This document shows, piece by piece, positions 47,713-57,820 of a stretch of 64,000 bases of DNA. The stretch is from Psychrobacter immobilis (GTDB lineage Bacteria > Pseudomonadota > Gammaproteobacteria > Pseudomonadales > Moraxellaceae), in the NCBI RefSeq assembly GCF_904846065.1, contig NZ_CAJGZV010000001.1:620001-684000 (forward strand), written 5' to 3'. The translations under genes and the position numbers were made by a program. Position 1 is the first letter of the stretch. The number at the start of each line of letters is the position of its first letter. The notes beneath the pieces are model-generated. The model was given only the letters and a program-made list of their open reading frames with translations, searched no databases and had not been told where the DNA came from.

Positions 47713-48210
47713 TTACATGAGCTTTATACCAGTGACACCAGGCGGGGTAACCTTAAAGATTTTTACTTTAAATAACAGGGATTGTCCGGCAAGGGGATGG
47801 TTAAAATCCACTTCGACTTGCTCGTCATCGAGTGCACTAATCGTACCCGGCAGCGTGTTTTTGCCTTTGTCTTCGAACTCTACCATCATGCCGATTTCTG
47901 GATTATCAGCGATTAACGCAAACTGAGTACGGCTGAAATGTTGGATGTTGTCAGGATTCCAATCGCCAAATGCCTGCTCCGGCTCAAGGTGGGCAGAGCG
48001 CGTATCACCAGCACGCAGGTTCATTAATACCTGCTCAAAGCCAGGTAACAAACTTTCATCACCAATGGTGAGCGTCACAGGCGCATCACGGCTAAAGGTA
48101 GAATCAATCATCGTACCGTTCTCTAGTGATACTTCAAAGTGCAGCTTTACAAGGCTGCCAAAAGTGATACGGGTGTCTTCATTGGGATTGATAAATTGTG
48201 AGTCGGTCAT
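47713..48210 (-). CDS. fkpB: FKBP-type peptidyl-prolyl isomerase, SlpA/FkpB-like
   Basis: Cytoplasmic SlyD-like chaperone/isomerase. FGSLVKLHFEVSLENGTMID and the following STF open the FKBP fold. An insert-in-flap domain contains ADNPEIGMMVEF, and VEVDFNHPLAGQSLLFKVKI closes it. It lacks the His-rich tail of SlyD, favouring SlpA/FkpB. ATG 48210 is used; TTG 48216 is two codons upstream. In many bacteria fkpB lies with lspA and ispH, but here it is about 2 kb away from lspA. Confidence 0.9.
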   Translation of the reverse strand: MTDSQFINPNEDTRITFGSLVKLHFEVSLENGTMIDSTFSRDAPVTLTIGDESLLPGFEQVLMNLRAGDTRSAHLEPEQAFGDWNPDNIQHFSRTQFALIADNPEIGMMVEFEDKGKNTLPGTISALDDEQVEVDFNHPLAGQSLLFKVKIFKVTPPGVTGIKLM

Positions 48211-48358
48211 AGTCAACAGCCATTTATTACGGGATTAGGAATTGGTTTGGCGAATAATATAAGAAATGATAAGCCATCTTGGAGAGTATGTAAGCGTAAA
48301 TAGTGTAACGCAAATAGTGTAATATATTTGGCAATTCTAAGAGCAGGCAGGGGTTTTT

Positions 48359-49030
48359 ATGGTAAATAAACAACAAGGTCACATTAAAAAGTGGCAAGAC
48401 GACAAAGGCTTTGGTTTTATCGAAACACAGAATGGTGATTCAATATTCTTTCATATCAATGAGTTTAAAGCGCGCCGTCGCCCTGAGGTCGGTGAGCCCG
48501 TTGTTTTTACGTTTGGGCAAGACAACCAAGGGCGTATGCAAGCAAAAGATGTACAAGAACTGAGCTTTGTGCAGCAAAAAATGGCGCAAAAAAATCAGAA
48601 AATCCGTCAGCGTAATCACAAACGTAGCATGCAAGCAGACTTTGAAGCGGGACAAAAGAAACGTTTGTTCCTTGGTGTGGGCTTTTATGGCGTATTAATC
48701 TTGTTGGCCGCTATGAACAAGCTCAGCTGGCTAGTTGTGGGTTGGTATGTGGCTTTGGGTCTCATTACTTATATGATGTATGCCAAAGACAAAGCCGCTG
48801 CTCAGAATAATGATTGGCGCACACCTGAATCAACCTTGCATCTGCTAAGTGCGCTGGGCGGTTGGGTGGGCGCGATGGTTGCGCAAACGTATCTACGCCA
48901 CAAGTCGCAAAAGCCTGAATTTCGAGTGGCATATTATTTGACTGTTCTCATCAATATGGCGGGGTTATTGTTTATATTGACAGGAGGAAGCTTGAAATTT
49001 TTGCAAGGATTACTTGATTCTTTGGTATAA
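48359..49030 (+). CDS. Cold-shock domain plus DUF1294 membrane protein
   Basis: Two-part protein of 223 residues. Residues about 5-70 are a cold-shock/OB domain with RNP-like KGFGFIE and SIFFHINEF. A basic linker follows (AQKNQKIRQRNHKRSMQ). Residues about 100-220 form the DUF1294 membrane part with about four helices (LFLGVGFYGVLILLAAM; WYVALGLITYMMYAKDK; TPESTLHLLSALGGWVGAMV). Such fusions occur in several Proteobacteria; the function is unknown. It suggests nucleic-acid binding at the inner membrane. AGGGG precedes ATG 48359. Confidence 0.9.
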   Translation: MVNKQQGHIKKWQDDKGFGFIETQNGDSIFFHINEFKARRRPEVGEPVVFTFGQDNQGRMQAKDVQELSFVQQKMAQKNQKIRQRNHKRSMQADFEAGQKKRLFLGVGFYGVLILLAAMNKLSWLVVGWYVALGLITYMMYAKDKAAAQNNDWRTPESTLHLLSALGGWVGAMVAQTYLRHKSQKPEFRVAYYLTVLINMAGLLFILTGGSLKFLQGLLDSLV

Positions 49031-49246
49031 AAGCACTTGTTTATTTATCATAGTGAGCGGTGTAGTTTTGATGTTTAATGCTTAAGTCTAAAATAAACGG
49101 CTCATGAAACATCAAAGTTTTATATCTTGAGTGGCTGCTTGCCGTGCATTGGTATTTTGTGCGAGTATGACGAATCGTACGCAATGAGCACGATTTTTCA
49201 GAATAAACCTTAAATGGATTTTATTAATAATAAAAGGCGAACGTAA

Positions 49247-49858
49247 GTGATTACTTTATACAAATACACCCATCCAAGTCGCGCTGAAACGGTCATTTGG
49301 GCATTGCAGGAGCTGGGCTTAGAATATGAGACCAAAGAAATAGATGGCAAAAAAGGGGAGCAGCGTAGTCCTGAGTTTTTAGCCGTTAACCCCTTTGGTA
49401 AAATCCCTACCATCACACATGAAGGCAAACATTTTACTGAGTCGTTGGCTATTATTGAATATCTCAATGAGTTACACCCTGACAAACCTTTGACACCAAA
49501 CACAGCAGATGAGAACTTCGCTGAGAAAAACTATAAACTTCGCCAAGTAATTTCATTTGGCATGATCGAGATTGAGAGTTATCTATGGATACTCACCAAA
49601 ATCAAGGTATTAGACAATTATGAAAACTGGCCTGAGGGCACCGCTAACAACTGCATGAAGTGTATCCAAAAAGCCCTACCAATTGCTTATGCTTGGGTAG
49701 ATGAGCAGGAGTATATAGCGGGGGACAGCTTTACGCTGGCAGACATTTATTATCAGCATTTGTTTTCATGGTTGAAGATGCTGGGCGTTGCGTTGCCTGA
49801 GCAGGTTCAAGATTATCTTAAAAAATTATCGAAGCGTGAGAAATTTCCTAAGAGGTAA
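49247..49858 (+). CDS. Glutathione S-transferase family protein
   Basis: 203-residue cytosolic GST. The thioredoxin-like N-domain begins ITLYKYTHPSRAETVIWALQ and has NPFGKIPTI and the glutathione-binding ESLAIIEYL. The helical C-domain has YAWVDEQEYIAGDSFTLADI. The Ser of HPSRAE is the probable catalytic or activating residue. The substrate is unknown. The start is GTG 49247 with AAAGG upstream. Terminator downstream. Confidence 0.9.
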   Translation: MITLYKYTHPSRAETVIWALQELGLEYETKEIDGKKGEQRSPEFLAVNPFGKIPTITHEGKHFTESLAIIEYLNELHPDKPLTPNTADENFAEKNYKLRQVISFGMIEIESYLWILTKIKVLDNYENWPEGTANNCMKCIQKALPIAYAWVDEQEYIAGDSFTLADIYYQHLFSWLKMLGVALPEQVQDYLKKLSKREKFPKR

Positions 49859-49941
49859 TCAATCATGACTTTCAGCTTTTAAGAGTGGCGTATAGGCGCA
49901 ATACTCTATGCCAATAGTCTTTATCAGAAAAAATGATGAAT

Positions 49942-49980
49942 AAAAAAGGTGGGTTACGACTGAGTAATCCACCTTTTTTA
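49942..49980. terminator. Terminator between GST and lspA
   Basis: GGTGGGTTAC/GTAATCCACC forms a near-perfect stem with A6 and T7 flanks, usable on both strands for the convergent genes. Confidence 0.93.
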
Positions 49981-50020
49981 TTTATTTATAAATTGAATTA
50001 ATATTTCTAGCTGTAGACGG

Positions 50021-50668
50021 TTACAACCGTGGCATTTCACGCTTTTTTTCTAAAAATAGCATGTCAATGACAATCAACGCTACACCGATACTAATGCCCA
50101 TATCCGCAATATTAAAGATAGGGTAATGCCAGACATCAGCGTTGTGTACATGGATGAAGTCGATGACGTGACCATGTAGCAAGCGGTCAATGAGATTGCC
50201 AACCGCACCGCCGAGCACTAGCGCTAGACCTGTCGATAGTAGCTTGGCTTGGCGCGGGGCTTTTATCAGGTAGCCAATTAAAAATAGCGACATTATCAAT
50301 GCCAGTCCCGAAAAAAACCACTTCTGCCAACCACCGGCATCTGCCAAAAAGCTAAATGCCGCGCCATAGTTGTATGCCAATGTCCAATTCAGAAAAGGCT
50401 CAATCACAGGTACTGGCTCATGAAAAGTCAGTTTAGTTTCAGCCAGCCACTTCGTCCATTGATCGATAATTAGCACGACCAACGATAGGAGATACCACGT
50501 AAACGCACGACGGCCATTCGCAATCATTTTTGGCGTCTTATTCAGACGACTTTTCGGTGTCGTTGAGCTGCCTGTGGTTGCATGAGCTGGTTCAGGTGAT
50601 TTATCGACTTCACCATATGGCGGCTTGTTGTTTGATGATTCTGTTGAGTTAGGCGTATGGTTAGGCAT
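50021..50668 (-). CDS. lspA: Lipoprotein signal peptidase (signal peptidase II)
   Basis: Aspartic membrane protease that cuts lipoprotein signal peptides after lipidation. Four membrane helices follow a polar N-terminal extension of about 50 residues not present in E. coli LspA (164 residues). Conserved blocks are [19 protein letters not shown], and the catalytic Asp segments [20 protein letters not shown] and [14 protein letters not shown] 50668 overlaps the last 8 bases of ileS and has GAGG 8-9 bases upstream, inside the ileS coding region, so the two are translationally coupled. The 5' frame is open to 50689. Confidence 0.95.
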   Translation of the reverse strand: MPNHTPNSTESSNNKPPYGEVDKSPEPAHATTGSSTTPKSRLNKTPKMIANGRRAFTWYLLSLVVLIIDQWTKWLAETKLTFHEPVPVIEPFLNWTLAYNYGAAFSFLADAGGWQKWFFSGLALIMSLFLIGYLIKAPRQAKLLSTGLALVLGGAVGNLIDRLLHGHVIDFIHVHNADVWHYPIFNIADMGISIGVALIVIDMLFLEKKREMPRL

Positions 50669-53507
50669 AGTGGCGCACCTCACCATCACCGCTGACGTTA
50701 GTCACGCAGCGCGCGCATAATTCTGGATGTGCACTATCGGTACCGATATCATCACGGATATGCCAGCAGCGTACGCACTTGGTGCCAGTTGCGGCGCTCA
50801 CCTTGACCACTAAGCCTACTGATTCATCCGTGCTGCCGTCAGTTTGCTCATCTGTGCTTGTTTTATCGGCAGGAGCGTCGTTCATTGGTTTCAAAGTTGC
50901 GCTACTAGTGATTAGTACAAAGCGCAGCTCTTCACCCAGCTTGGCCAAGCTTTCGTGCATTGCACCGTCAGCATATAGATTAACATCGGCAGACAAGTTA
51001 GCGTTGATGATTTTTTCACCACGTGCCGTTTCGATATGTTTATTGACCATATCCTTTGCCAACATGATACGTTGCCAGTCATCGTTGCTGATCGCGCTTA
51101 GCTCAAATTCTGGAAATGTATACCATTCTTCAGTAAATACATAATTGTCAGCGCCATGCAATACTTCCCACGCTTCTTGTGCCGTGAATGACAAAATCGG
51201 CGTAATCCAGCGAATGAGCGCCTGAACGATATGATAAATAGCCGTTTGCGCAGAGCGGCGTGGCTGTCCATCAGTCTGAGTCGTATACTGACGATCTTTG
51301 ATAATATCTAAATAGAAGCTGCCCAAATCTTGCGAGCAGAACGCAGTAATATGCTGGGTGACTTGGTGAAAATCCATGGCATCATAAGCACTGATGATTT
51401 GTGCTTGCACGGTTTGCGCGCGCTCAATGATGAATTTATCAAGGCTGACCAGCTCATTGATATCGACGCTGTTGGTCGCAGGATCAAAGTCATCGGTATT
51501 GGCAAGTAAGAAACGCAGGGTGTTACGGATACGGCGATACATATCGATTGCACCTTTAAAGACCGTTTTACCTGCGCTCATCTCATAGCGATAGTCGCTT
51601 GAGGCAATCCACAAACGCAGCATGTCCGCGCCTGTTTTGTTGATCTCTTCCTGCGGCGTGATGATATTGCCCAGTGATTTACTCATCTTGCGACCGTTTT
51701 CATCAACCACAAAACCATGCGTCAGTACTTGCTTAAATGGTGGGCGACCGTATATGGCTTCTGAGGTCAATAATGAAGTCTGGAACCAACCGCGATGTTG
51801 GTCAGAGCCTTCCAAGTAGATATCTGCTGGATTGGTCAATTCATCGCGCTGCTCAAGGACCGCAAAATGCGTCGTGCCAGAGTCAAACCAAACGTCTAAG
51901 GTATCGGTTGCTTTATCATAGTCAGCAGCCTCGTTGCCTAAGAAGTCTTCACAGCTGGCATCAAACCAAGCTTCCACACCGCCCGCATCGATTTTTTGTG
52001 CAGCGACTTCCATCAGCTCAAGCGTGTTTGGATGCAGCTCGCCTGTTTCTTTATGGGTAAAGAAAGTAATCGGCACGCCCCATGTACGCTGACGTGAGAT
52101 ACACCAATCTGGTCGACCCGTCATCATGGCTTCGATACGGTTTTGTCCCCATGCTGGTGTCCAGCTTACTGCTGGGATATCTGCAAGCGCACGCTCACGC
52201 AGACCTTTGGTTTCCATATTGATAAACCACTGCGGCGTTGCGCGGAAAATAATCGGTGACTTATGACGCCAGCAATGTGGATAGCTATGCTCAATCTTGG
52301 TATGACTGATTAGATGTCCATTGTCATGCAGTGCGGCGATGATTTTTGGATTGGCCTTATAAATGTGCTCGCCCGCAAATACCGCTGCGCTGTCCAGATA
52401 AACGCCCGTACCACTGACTGGGTTTTCAACAGGTAAGTTATATTTAAGACCTACGATATAATCGTCAAGACCGTGACCGGGTGCTGTATGGACGAGGCCA
52501 GTACCGCTATCGGTGGTCACGTGATCGCCTAAGATTAATGGGACTTGACGGTCTGCAATCAGTGGGTGCTGGGCACGCAAGCCTTCAAGCTCGCGCCCAG
52601 ATACGGTAGCTAACACACCCTGATTGCTAAGTTTGAGTTCCGTTAATGCTGTTTCAACCAAATCCGCAGCTAATAGCAAATTACCTTTTTCAGTCGCCAC
52701 CACACTATAGTTATGCTCAGGATGTACAGAGATGGCTTGGTTAGCAGGTAGCGTCCAAGGGGTCGTCGTCCAAATAACAGCGGCGATATTGCCCGCTACG
52801 TCAGCCAACGAGGCAACCTTATCGGTATCCAAAACATCAAAGCTCACGTAGATAGCATCAGACACTTTATCTTGGTATTCCACTTCCGCCTCAGCCAGCG
52901 CAGAGCTACAGTCCAAGCACCAGTTGACTGGCTTCATACCGCGAGTGACATGACCATTGTCATAAATTTTGGCAAGGGCGCGTACGATGTTGGCTTCTTG
53001 ATGGAAGTTCATCGTTAGATATGGGTTGTCCCAATCGCCAAATACGCCTAGACGCTTAAAATCTGCCTTTTGCAATTCAATCTGGGTGCTCGCATACTCG
53101 CGGCATAGACCGCGGAACTCAGTCGCCGATACTTTTTGACCGACCTTGCCAACTTTGGCTTCGACCTTTTGCTCGATAGGCAGACCATGACAGTCCCAAC
53201 CGGGGACATAAGGCGCATCAAAGCCTGATAGCGTTTTTGACTTCACGATAATGTCTTTGAGTACTTTATTAACCGCGTGACCCAAGTGAATCTGACCGTT
53301 GGCGTAAGGAGGGCCATCGTGCAAAATGTATTTGGTCGCCCCAGCACGTGCCTGACGAATTTTGCCGTACACATCATCCGCTTCCCAAGCAGCAAGCCAA
53401 TCTGGCTCGCGCTTGGCAAGGTTGGCACGCATCGCAAATGGCGTGTCGGCAAGGTTTAGCGTGTCTTTATAATCTTGGTTTGGCGTATCAGTACTTTTAT
53501 CAGTCAT
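50661..53507 (-). CDS. ileS: Isoleucyl-tRNA synthetase
   Basis: Class I aminoacyl-tRNA synthetase charging tRNA-Ile. The HIGH motif is [15 protein letters not shown] (about residues 67-81), then [13 protein letters not shown]. An editing domain has [12 protein letters not shown] and [11 protein letters not shown]. The KMSKS motif is [10 protein letters not shown]. The C-terminal zinc site is [12 protein letters not shown] and CARC. The 948 residues are typical of the bacterial-type enzyme (E. coli 938). It forms an operon with lspA by overlap, a common arrangement. Confidence 0.98.
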   Translation of the reverse strand: MTDKSTDTPNQDYKDTLNLADTPFAMRANLAKREPDWLAAWEADDVYGKIRQARAGATKYILHDGPPYANGQIHLGHAVNKVLKDIIVKSKTLSGFDAPYVPGWDCHGLPIEQKVEAKVGKVGQKVSATEFRGLCREYASTQIELQKADFKRLGVFGDWDNPYLTMNFHQEANIVRALAKIYDNGHVTRGMKPVNWCLDCSSALAEAEVEYQDKVSDAIYVSFDVLDTDKVASLADVAGNIAAVIWTTTPWTLPANQAISVHPEHNYSVVATEKGNLLLAADLVETALTELKLSNQGVLATVSGRELEGLRAQHPLIADRQVPLILGDHVTTDSGTGLVHTAPGHGLDDYIVGLKYNLPVENPVSGTGVYLDSAAVFAGEHIYKANPKIIAALHDNGHLISHTKIEHSYPHCWRHKSPIIFRATPQWFINMETKGLRERALADIPAVSWTPAWGQNRIEAMMTGRPDWCISRQRTWGVPITFFTHKETGELHPNTLELMEVAAQKIDAGGVEAWFDASCEDFLGNEAADYDKATDTLDVWFDSGTTHFAVLEQRDELTNPADIYLEGSDQHRGWFQTSLLTSEAIYGRPPFKQVLTHGFVVDENGRKMSKSLGNIITPQEEINKTGADMLRLWIASSDYRYEMSAGKTVFKGAIDMYRRIRNTLRFLLANTDDFDPATNSVDINELVSLDKFIIERAQTVQAQIISAYDAMDFHQVTQHITAFCSQDLGSFYLDIIKDRQYTTQTDGQPRRSAQTAIYHIVQALIRWITPILSFTAQEAWEVLHGADNYVFTEEWYTFPEFELSAISNDDWQRIMLAKDMVNKHIETARGEKIINANLSADVNLYADGAMHESLAKLGEELRFVLITSSATLKPMNDAPADKTSTDEQTDGSTDESVGLVVKVSAATGTKCVRCWHIRDDIGTDSAHPELCARCVTNVSGDGEVRHYA

Positions 53508-53932
53508 AGAAGATGTCTTTTTAGAAGATGGATTAAAAATCGATGTAAAGTCAGATGTGACATTTAGGGTAATGCTTAGCTGGCTGCTTAACCGTTGATG
53601 ATCGCTTTCTCACTTATAATATATCGCTGTGCATCAACGTCATAAATATGCTCACGTCAATAATAAATGCTATCGAGACGAATGCAACATAAAATATGCT
53701 TATGGATAATAAAATACCGTGATAGCAATAAACTAAAAAGAGGCAATGAGATTGCCAGCTATTATATGACAAAAAAGCTAGGGTAAAAAGAGCTGGTCAG
53801 TATTGTCCTTATTTTAGCCAAAACCAATCATTTATATGAGTGATGCAGCATCTATTGAATCATACGGATGGCAAGTGCCATTGTCTATCGATTGGGCTCT
53901 AAATAATTGGACTCTAAACAGGAGGCTAAGCG
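53508..53932. other. Upstream region of ileS
   Basis: 425 bp between the membrane thioredoxin gene and ileS (both minus strand). It must contain the ileS promoter and leader. A 63-codon plus-strand frame here (53836-54027) runs into the thioredoxin gene and has no support. No terminator or repeat was recognised. Confidence 0.4.
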
Positions 53933-54484
53933 TTAAAAAACTGATGATAACCATAAGCGCAATTTCAGCGACCATAAGGGTTGAATGCCCGTCAACCCTT
54001 GAGTCATCTCGCCATTCTTTAATATGACATACGAAGGCGTCACTTGTCCTTGCCAATCAGCGAAGATGCTGCCTTCTTGATCATTTATCGTCGTAAAGCG
54101 ATAGCTGTTTTCATTAAGGTAGCGATTCAGCTCTTGGTCAGTACCTGATTTAATGGCAATCGTAACGACTGGATAATCATTTGCGGCGGCAAGTTTGTCT
54201 ATGGTCGGCGAGGTGATACTACAAATGGGACACCACGTGCCCCAAAAATACACCAGCGTTGGTTGTTCATTGCTCAGCGCCGCTAAGTCAACGACTTGCC
54301 CTTGATAATCGGTCAGTTGCAATTGCGGGTTGGCGGGCATGATAGGTTGTCGCCACCAATTAATAGCGGTATAAATAACAGCAAATACCAAGCCATATAT
54401 GAGGAGATTTTTAGCGATAGACAACCCCTTTTGCTTGGGCGTTTTCTTTGGCTTTTTAATGGATTTTTCAGTATCAGTCGTCAT
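53933..54484 (-). CDS. Membrane-anchored thioredoxin-like protein (ScsD/TlpA type)
   Basis: Protein disulfide oxidoreductase facing the periplasm. A Lys-rich N-terminus (KSIKKPKKTPKQKG) is followed by one membrane helix (NLLIYGLVFAVIYTAINWW, about 25-43) and a thioredoxin domain with CxxC in YFWGTWCPICSITSPTI and cis-Pro in GQVTPSYVIL. ScsD-type proteins have this size and layout. It has 183 residues from ATG 54484; the frame is open upstream to 54583 but the extra residues lack conservation cues. No scsABC genes are adjacent. Confidence 0.85.
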   Translation of the reverse strand: MTTDTEKSIKKPKKTPKQKGLSIAKNLLIYGLVFAVIYTAINWWRQPIMPANPQLQLTDYQGQVVDLAALSNEQPTLVYFWGTWCPICSITSPTIDKLAAANDYPVVTIAIKSGTDQELNRYLNENSYRFTTINDQEGSIFADWQGQVTPSYVILKNGEMTQGLTGIQPLWSLKLRLWLSSVF

Positions 54485-54629
54485 AATGGCTGCTTTTTTG
54501 CTATAGGTTTTGTATAAATGGCTTTGATAAGTGGTTGTTGATAGATAAAAATAAACGGCTGAAATGTCAGCCGTATTATTCATAAATTTTATTAAACCGT
54601 GTTCAGTGTTGGTATTTTAAAGTGACTGA

Positions 54630-56267
54630 TTAAGGTTTTTGCGCACGGTTTTGTAATGGATCACCGAGCAGGACACTACCAGAGTTTTCGAGGCGCTCAT
54701 CATCGCTTAGCTTACTGGCTGATACTTTAGATTTTCTCTTCCATTTCAAACTATACAAGTCATCACGGCGATCAAGCAGATTATGTACCGAACCTTCGTT
54801 ACGGACATGAATAAGCTTGTCTAAGTTCACATCTGAGAAAAATACCATCTCAGTGTTGGCAGTGGTTTCTGCCATAATCGCATCATGCGGGAAAGCAAAA
54901 TCTGATGGCGAGAAGATAGAAGACTGTGCGTATTGAATATCGAGACTTTCAACCTGTGGTAAGTTACCAACCGAACCACAAATCATCACATAGCATTCGT
55001 TTTCAATCGCACGTGCTTGGGCGCAGTGGCGCACGCGTAGATAGCCGTTTTGCGTGTCTGTCCAAAATGGCACGAATAAGATGTCCATATCATCAAGTGC
55101 CATGAGGCGGGCAAGCTCAGGGAATTCAACGTCATAACAGACCAAAATACCAATACGACCGGCATCGGTATCAAACACCTTAACCTCGTCACCGCCTTCG
55201 ATGACCCAAGCGCTACGCTCATGCGGGGTAATATGGATTTTGCGCTGCTCTTCGACCGTACCATCGCGGCGGCACAAGTAGCTGACATTATATAACGTAT
55301 CGTCCTCGTCTAAGTACGGCATCGAGCCTGTAATGACGTTGACGTTGTAGCTGACCGCTAAATGCGATATCTCATTTTTAAACCATTCGGTATAACCAGC
55401 TAAAAATCGAATAGCGACGTTTTGATCTGTCGATTCACACAGACCCATCAACGGTGCGTTAAAGAACTCTGGTAAACAAGCAAAGTCAGAATTGTAATCA
55501 GCCATAATATCGACAAAGAATTCGACTTGTTGCAGCAGCTCTTCAGGTGACTCGACTTCACGCATTTGCCATTGGATGCCACCAATACGCACCTCAGACT
55601 TACGAGTGTTTGGCTTATAATCTTGCGGCTCGTAATAAATATTTGCCCACTCAAGTAGAGTAGCAAAACCTTTAGATTGTTTATCGTCAGGCAAATAAGC
55701 CGTTAAGATACGCTTGACGATAAAGCCATTTGAGAGTTGGAAAGACAATGCAGAATCATGAATTTCACGAGCCGCGACGGCTTCAATATATTCGCCAGGT
55801 GTGAGATCTTGATGGTTATGATAGTTCGGGATACGACCACCAGCCAAAATAGCTCGGAAGTTTAACTGGCGACACAGCTCTTTACGGGCATCGTATAATC
55901 GACGTCCTAGGCGATAACCACGGTATTCAGGGTCGATCAGCGCATCTAAACCGTAAATAGCATCGCCTTCAGGGTTGTCTCTGATAATCTCTTTATGACC
56001 AATCAAGTCGTCGTAGGTATGCGGGTTAGAAAACGTGGCATAATCAACACGCATAGATAACACGATACCAATCAATTGATCATGATCAAATAAAGCGATC
56101 TGACCTTCGGGGAAGGCATCGATTAAGGTATTAATAGTGTTCTTTGACCATGCACCGCCTAAGTTGACATAGACACGATCCATTAATGCTTTTAATTGTG
56201 GATAGTCTTTTTTCTTGATTTCAGCGATGGTTAGATGAAAGTCGTCTAGTTTTTCTATTTTGCTCAT
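54630..56267 (-). CDS. GNAT acetyltransferase-nitrilase (carbon-nitrogen hydrolase) fusion
   Basis: Two-domain protein of 545 residues from ATG 56267, with AGGA upstream. The N-terminal half (about 8-215) is a GNAT acetyltransferase, including YRGYRLGRRLYDARKELCRQ with the acetyl-CoA loop. The C-terminal half (about 225-520) is a nitrilase-superfamily amidohydrolase with Glu in ACLPEFFNAP, Lys in RKIHITPHE and Cys in ILVCYDVEFPELAR. Such fusions are known in many bacteria; the substrate is undefined. The frame extends upstream to 56396, but that segment is AT-rich leader. Cytoplasmic; the domains may catalyse coupled N-acetyl/amide steps. Confidence 0.9.
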   Translation of the reverse strand: MSKIEKLDDFHLTIAEIKKKDYPQLKALMDRVYVNLGGAWSKNTINTLIDAFPEGQIALFDHDQLIGIVLSMRVDYATFSNPHTYDDLIGHKEIIRDNPEGDAIYGLDALIDPEYRGYRLGRRLYDARKELCRQLNFRAILAGGRIPNYHNHQDLTPGEYIEAVAAREIHDSALSFQLSNGFIVKRILTAYLPDDKQSKGFATLLEWANIYYEPQDYKPNTRKSEVRIGGIQWQMREVESPEELLQQVEFFVDIMADYNSDFACLPEFFNAPLMGLCESTDQNVAIRFLAGYTEWFKNEISHLAVSYNVNVITGSMPYLDEDDTLYNVSYLCRRDGTVEEQRKIHITPHERSAWVIEGGDEVKVFDTDAGRIGILVCYDVEFPELARLMALDDMDILFVPFWTDTQNGYLRVRHCAQARAIENECYVMICGSVGNLPQVESLDIQYAQSSIFSPSDFAFPHDAIMAETTANTEMVFFSDVNLDKLIHVRNEGSVHNLLDRRDDLYSLKWKRKSKVSASKLSDDERLENSGSVLLGDPLQNRAQKP

Positions 56268-56330
56268 AATGTTCCTGTTTTGGATCTTTATTAATTTTAG
56301 TGATATCAAATAGCATGCGTTGCCACAATT

Positions 56331-56364
56331 CGGTTGGCAATTTTTTTCGGTTGGCAATTTTTTG
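56331..56364. repeat. 17-bp tandem duplication upstream of the GNAT-nitrilase gene
   Basis: CGGTTGGCAATTTTTTT at 56331-56347 is followed at once by CGGTTGGCAATTTTTTG (56348-56364). The first copy also forms an inverted repeat with TTGCCA just upstream (about 56320). The whole spacer 56268-56732 is AT-rich, has degenerate repeats of TAAATTAAA-type sequence near 56528-56590, and has no gene. Confidence 0.7.
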
Positions 56365-56735
56365 TGTAAAAAAAGTGATAAAAATATTCCAATCATAAAA
56401 TATTATCGTTACAATCAATTATCACTGTATTTACAATAAGTTATGAAAATGATTTATCTTATGAATTCTGTCAGATTTGGCGTTACTGACGTGTTTTTTG
56501 AATCTCATATCATTTTAAAGTAGCTATAAATTTAAATTAAAGTGTCTGTAAATTAAATTAGCTATGAATTAAAGTAACTATAAAATTTTTCATAATGTTC
56601 ACAAACCGTCGTTGGGGTTAATACAAGCCAAGTGTTTGGTACAGCTTCTAACCTGAAGATGTCAGTACAGATATTTTGTTAGCTTAACATTATTTTTAAA
56701 TATCATATCTTAGAATGCTTAGTTTTGATCTATAG

Positions 56736-57194
56736 TCAGTTCACAATAAAATAAATACAGCCCATATCCTGAAATAGCTTAGGCAGATTATTCTCCATCC
56801 ACCCTTGGCGTAGAAACTTAGCTTGAGCCCATTTCTTTTCAATGGGGTTTAGATCAGGACTGTAGGGTGGCAGCCATAGAATACGATGACCGTGCCTGTT
56901 CAGTAGTTTTTGAATACGCTTGCTCTTATGAAAGCGGGCATTATCCATAACGATCACGCATTTAGTCTTGAGACTTGGAATTAGCGTGAACTTGCACCAG
57001 TCATAAAATATATGGCTGTTGATATTTTGTTCAAAGTAATCAAGCGCAAACAGCATCTTTTTATACAAAGCACCGATGACATTAGTGCGCTTTTTTGCTT
57101 GCCAGTTGAAGCTGTCGATACAGGGTTTGCCTATCGGTGAGTATCCGTAAGGTCTTATAGTTTCAGCCTCAAAGCCGCTTTCATCCATATACAC
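56736..57194 (-). CDS. IS630 transposase, C-terminal (DDE catalytic) frame
   Basis: 152 residues from ATG 57194, containing the complete DDE triad: D in VYMDESGFE, D in VIVMDNARFHKSKR and E in PDLNPIEKKWAQAK. The same frame is open further upstream without ATG (LEHPKACLIKRASYQSKLD and then SFTQQGYPIVYMDESG) and overlaps the upstream frame. This shows that the catalytic part is normally fused to the N-terminal part by a frameshift or slippage at the A8 tract (57283-57290 on the minus strand). The last codons and TGA are within the terminal repeat. Confidence 0.9.
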   Translation of the reverse strand: MYMDESGFEAETIRPYGYSPIGKPCIDSFNWQAKKRTNVIGALYKKMLFALDYFEQNINSHIFYDWCKFTLIPSLKTKCVIVMDNARFHKSKRIQKLLNRHGHRILWLPPYSPDLNPIEKKWAQAKFLRQGWMENNLPKLFQDMGCIYFIVN

Positions 57195-57228
57195 AATGGG
57201 ATAGCCTTGCTGTGTAAAGCTATCAAGC

Positions 57229-57582
57229 TTACTCTGATACGACGCTCTTTTTATCAGGCAGGCTTTTGGATGCTCTAAGGTCTTTTTTTTGACTGATACC
57301 TAGGCGTTTTAAAGCATTGTGCATGCCGGTCTTACTACAGTTGAATCGCCTAGCTCGCTCATATAAATAGTCATCTGGATGTTGTTCAACGTCTTTTAAG
57401 AGTGCTTCATTCGGTATTTTAGTCGGTGGTTTATTCCGGGTTTGTTTGATACTTGAATCTTTGAGCCAGCGCTGTAATGCGGTTTTGCTAATATTATAAA
57501 AAGTACAAGCCTGACGGATACTCATGTCTTTGTTTTTGACACTTTTAATCACTTGTGCTCGAAAATCTGCTGAATAGGTCAT
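57229..57582 (-). CDS. IS630 transposase, N-terminal (helix-turn-helix) frame
   Basis: 117 residues from ATG 57582 with two helix-turn-helix motifs: QVIKSVKNKDMSIRQACTFY with NISKTALQRWL (about 10-40) and RARRFNCSKTGMHNALKRLG (about 76-95). These bind the terminal repeats. The sense continuation of the transposase passes to the other frame at GISQKK, where the gene has CAA AAA AAA GAC (eight A). A +1 shift, or a transcript with one A fewer, joins both parts in frame. Confidence 0.88.
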   Translation of the reverse strand: MTYSADFRAQVIKSVKNKDMSIRQACTFYNISKTALQRWLKDSSIKQTRNKPPTKIPNEALLKDVEQHPDDYLYERARRFNCSKTGMHNALKRLGISQKKDLRASKSLPDKKSVVSE

Positions 57583-57820
57583 TTGTTATTCTGCCATTTC
57601 GCTTGTTTTAAAACGATTGTATCTTATTTAAAAAGAACTGACTATATTTGGTTTTGGTCTATTTGTTTTGCTGGTTATCATAACAAGCTACTCAAGTAAT
57701 GACAGTTTAACGTGGTAACTATTTGCTACGTTTTTGTGAGTCGCTGTCTTTTTTTATTGGGGCGTCGTTGTGTTTGTTTTGTTTAGCCGTATTTAATCGG
57801 CTTTTTAGGATTGTTTTATT

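Larger units (their letters stand above)
56733..57644 (-). mobile_element. IS630-family insertion sequence, complete (912 bp)
   Basis: Terminal inverted repeats start TAGTCAGTTC at 56733-56742 and end GAACTGACTA at 57635-57644, with further imperfect matching inwards. The element is flanked by TA on both sides (56731-56732 and 57645-57646), as expected for the TA target of the IS630/Tc1 group. It carries two minus-strand transposase frames. The stop codon of the distal frame lies inside the terminal repeat. It sits in the spacer between the GNAT-nitrilase and BLUF genes and disrupts no visible gene. Confidence 0.92.

Noticed and set aside
53836-54027. 63-codon plus-strand frame upstream of ileS
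   Set aside because: Runs antisense into the membrane thioredoxin gene and has no ribosome site or homology.
56736-57582. Single intact transposase gene
   Set aside because: The two halves are in different frames; without a slippage or shift event no full-length product is encoded.
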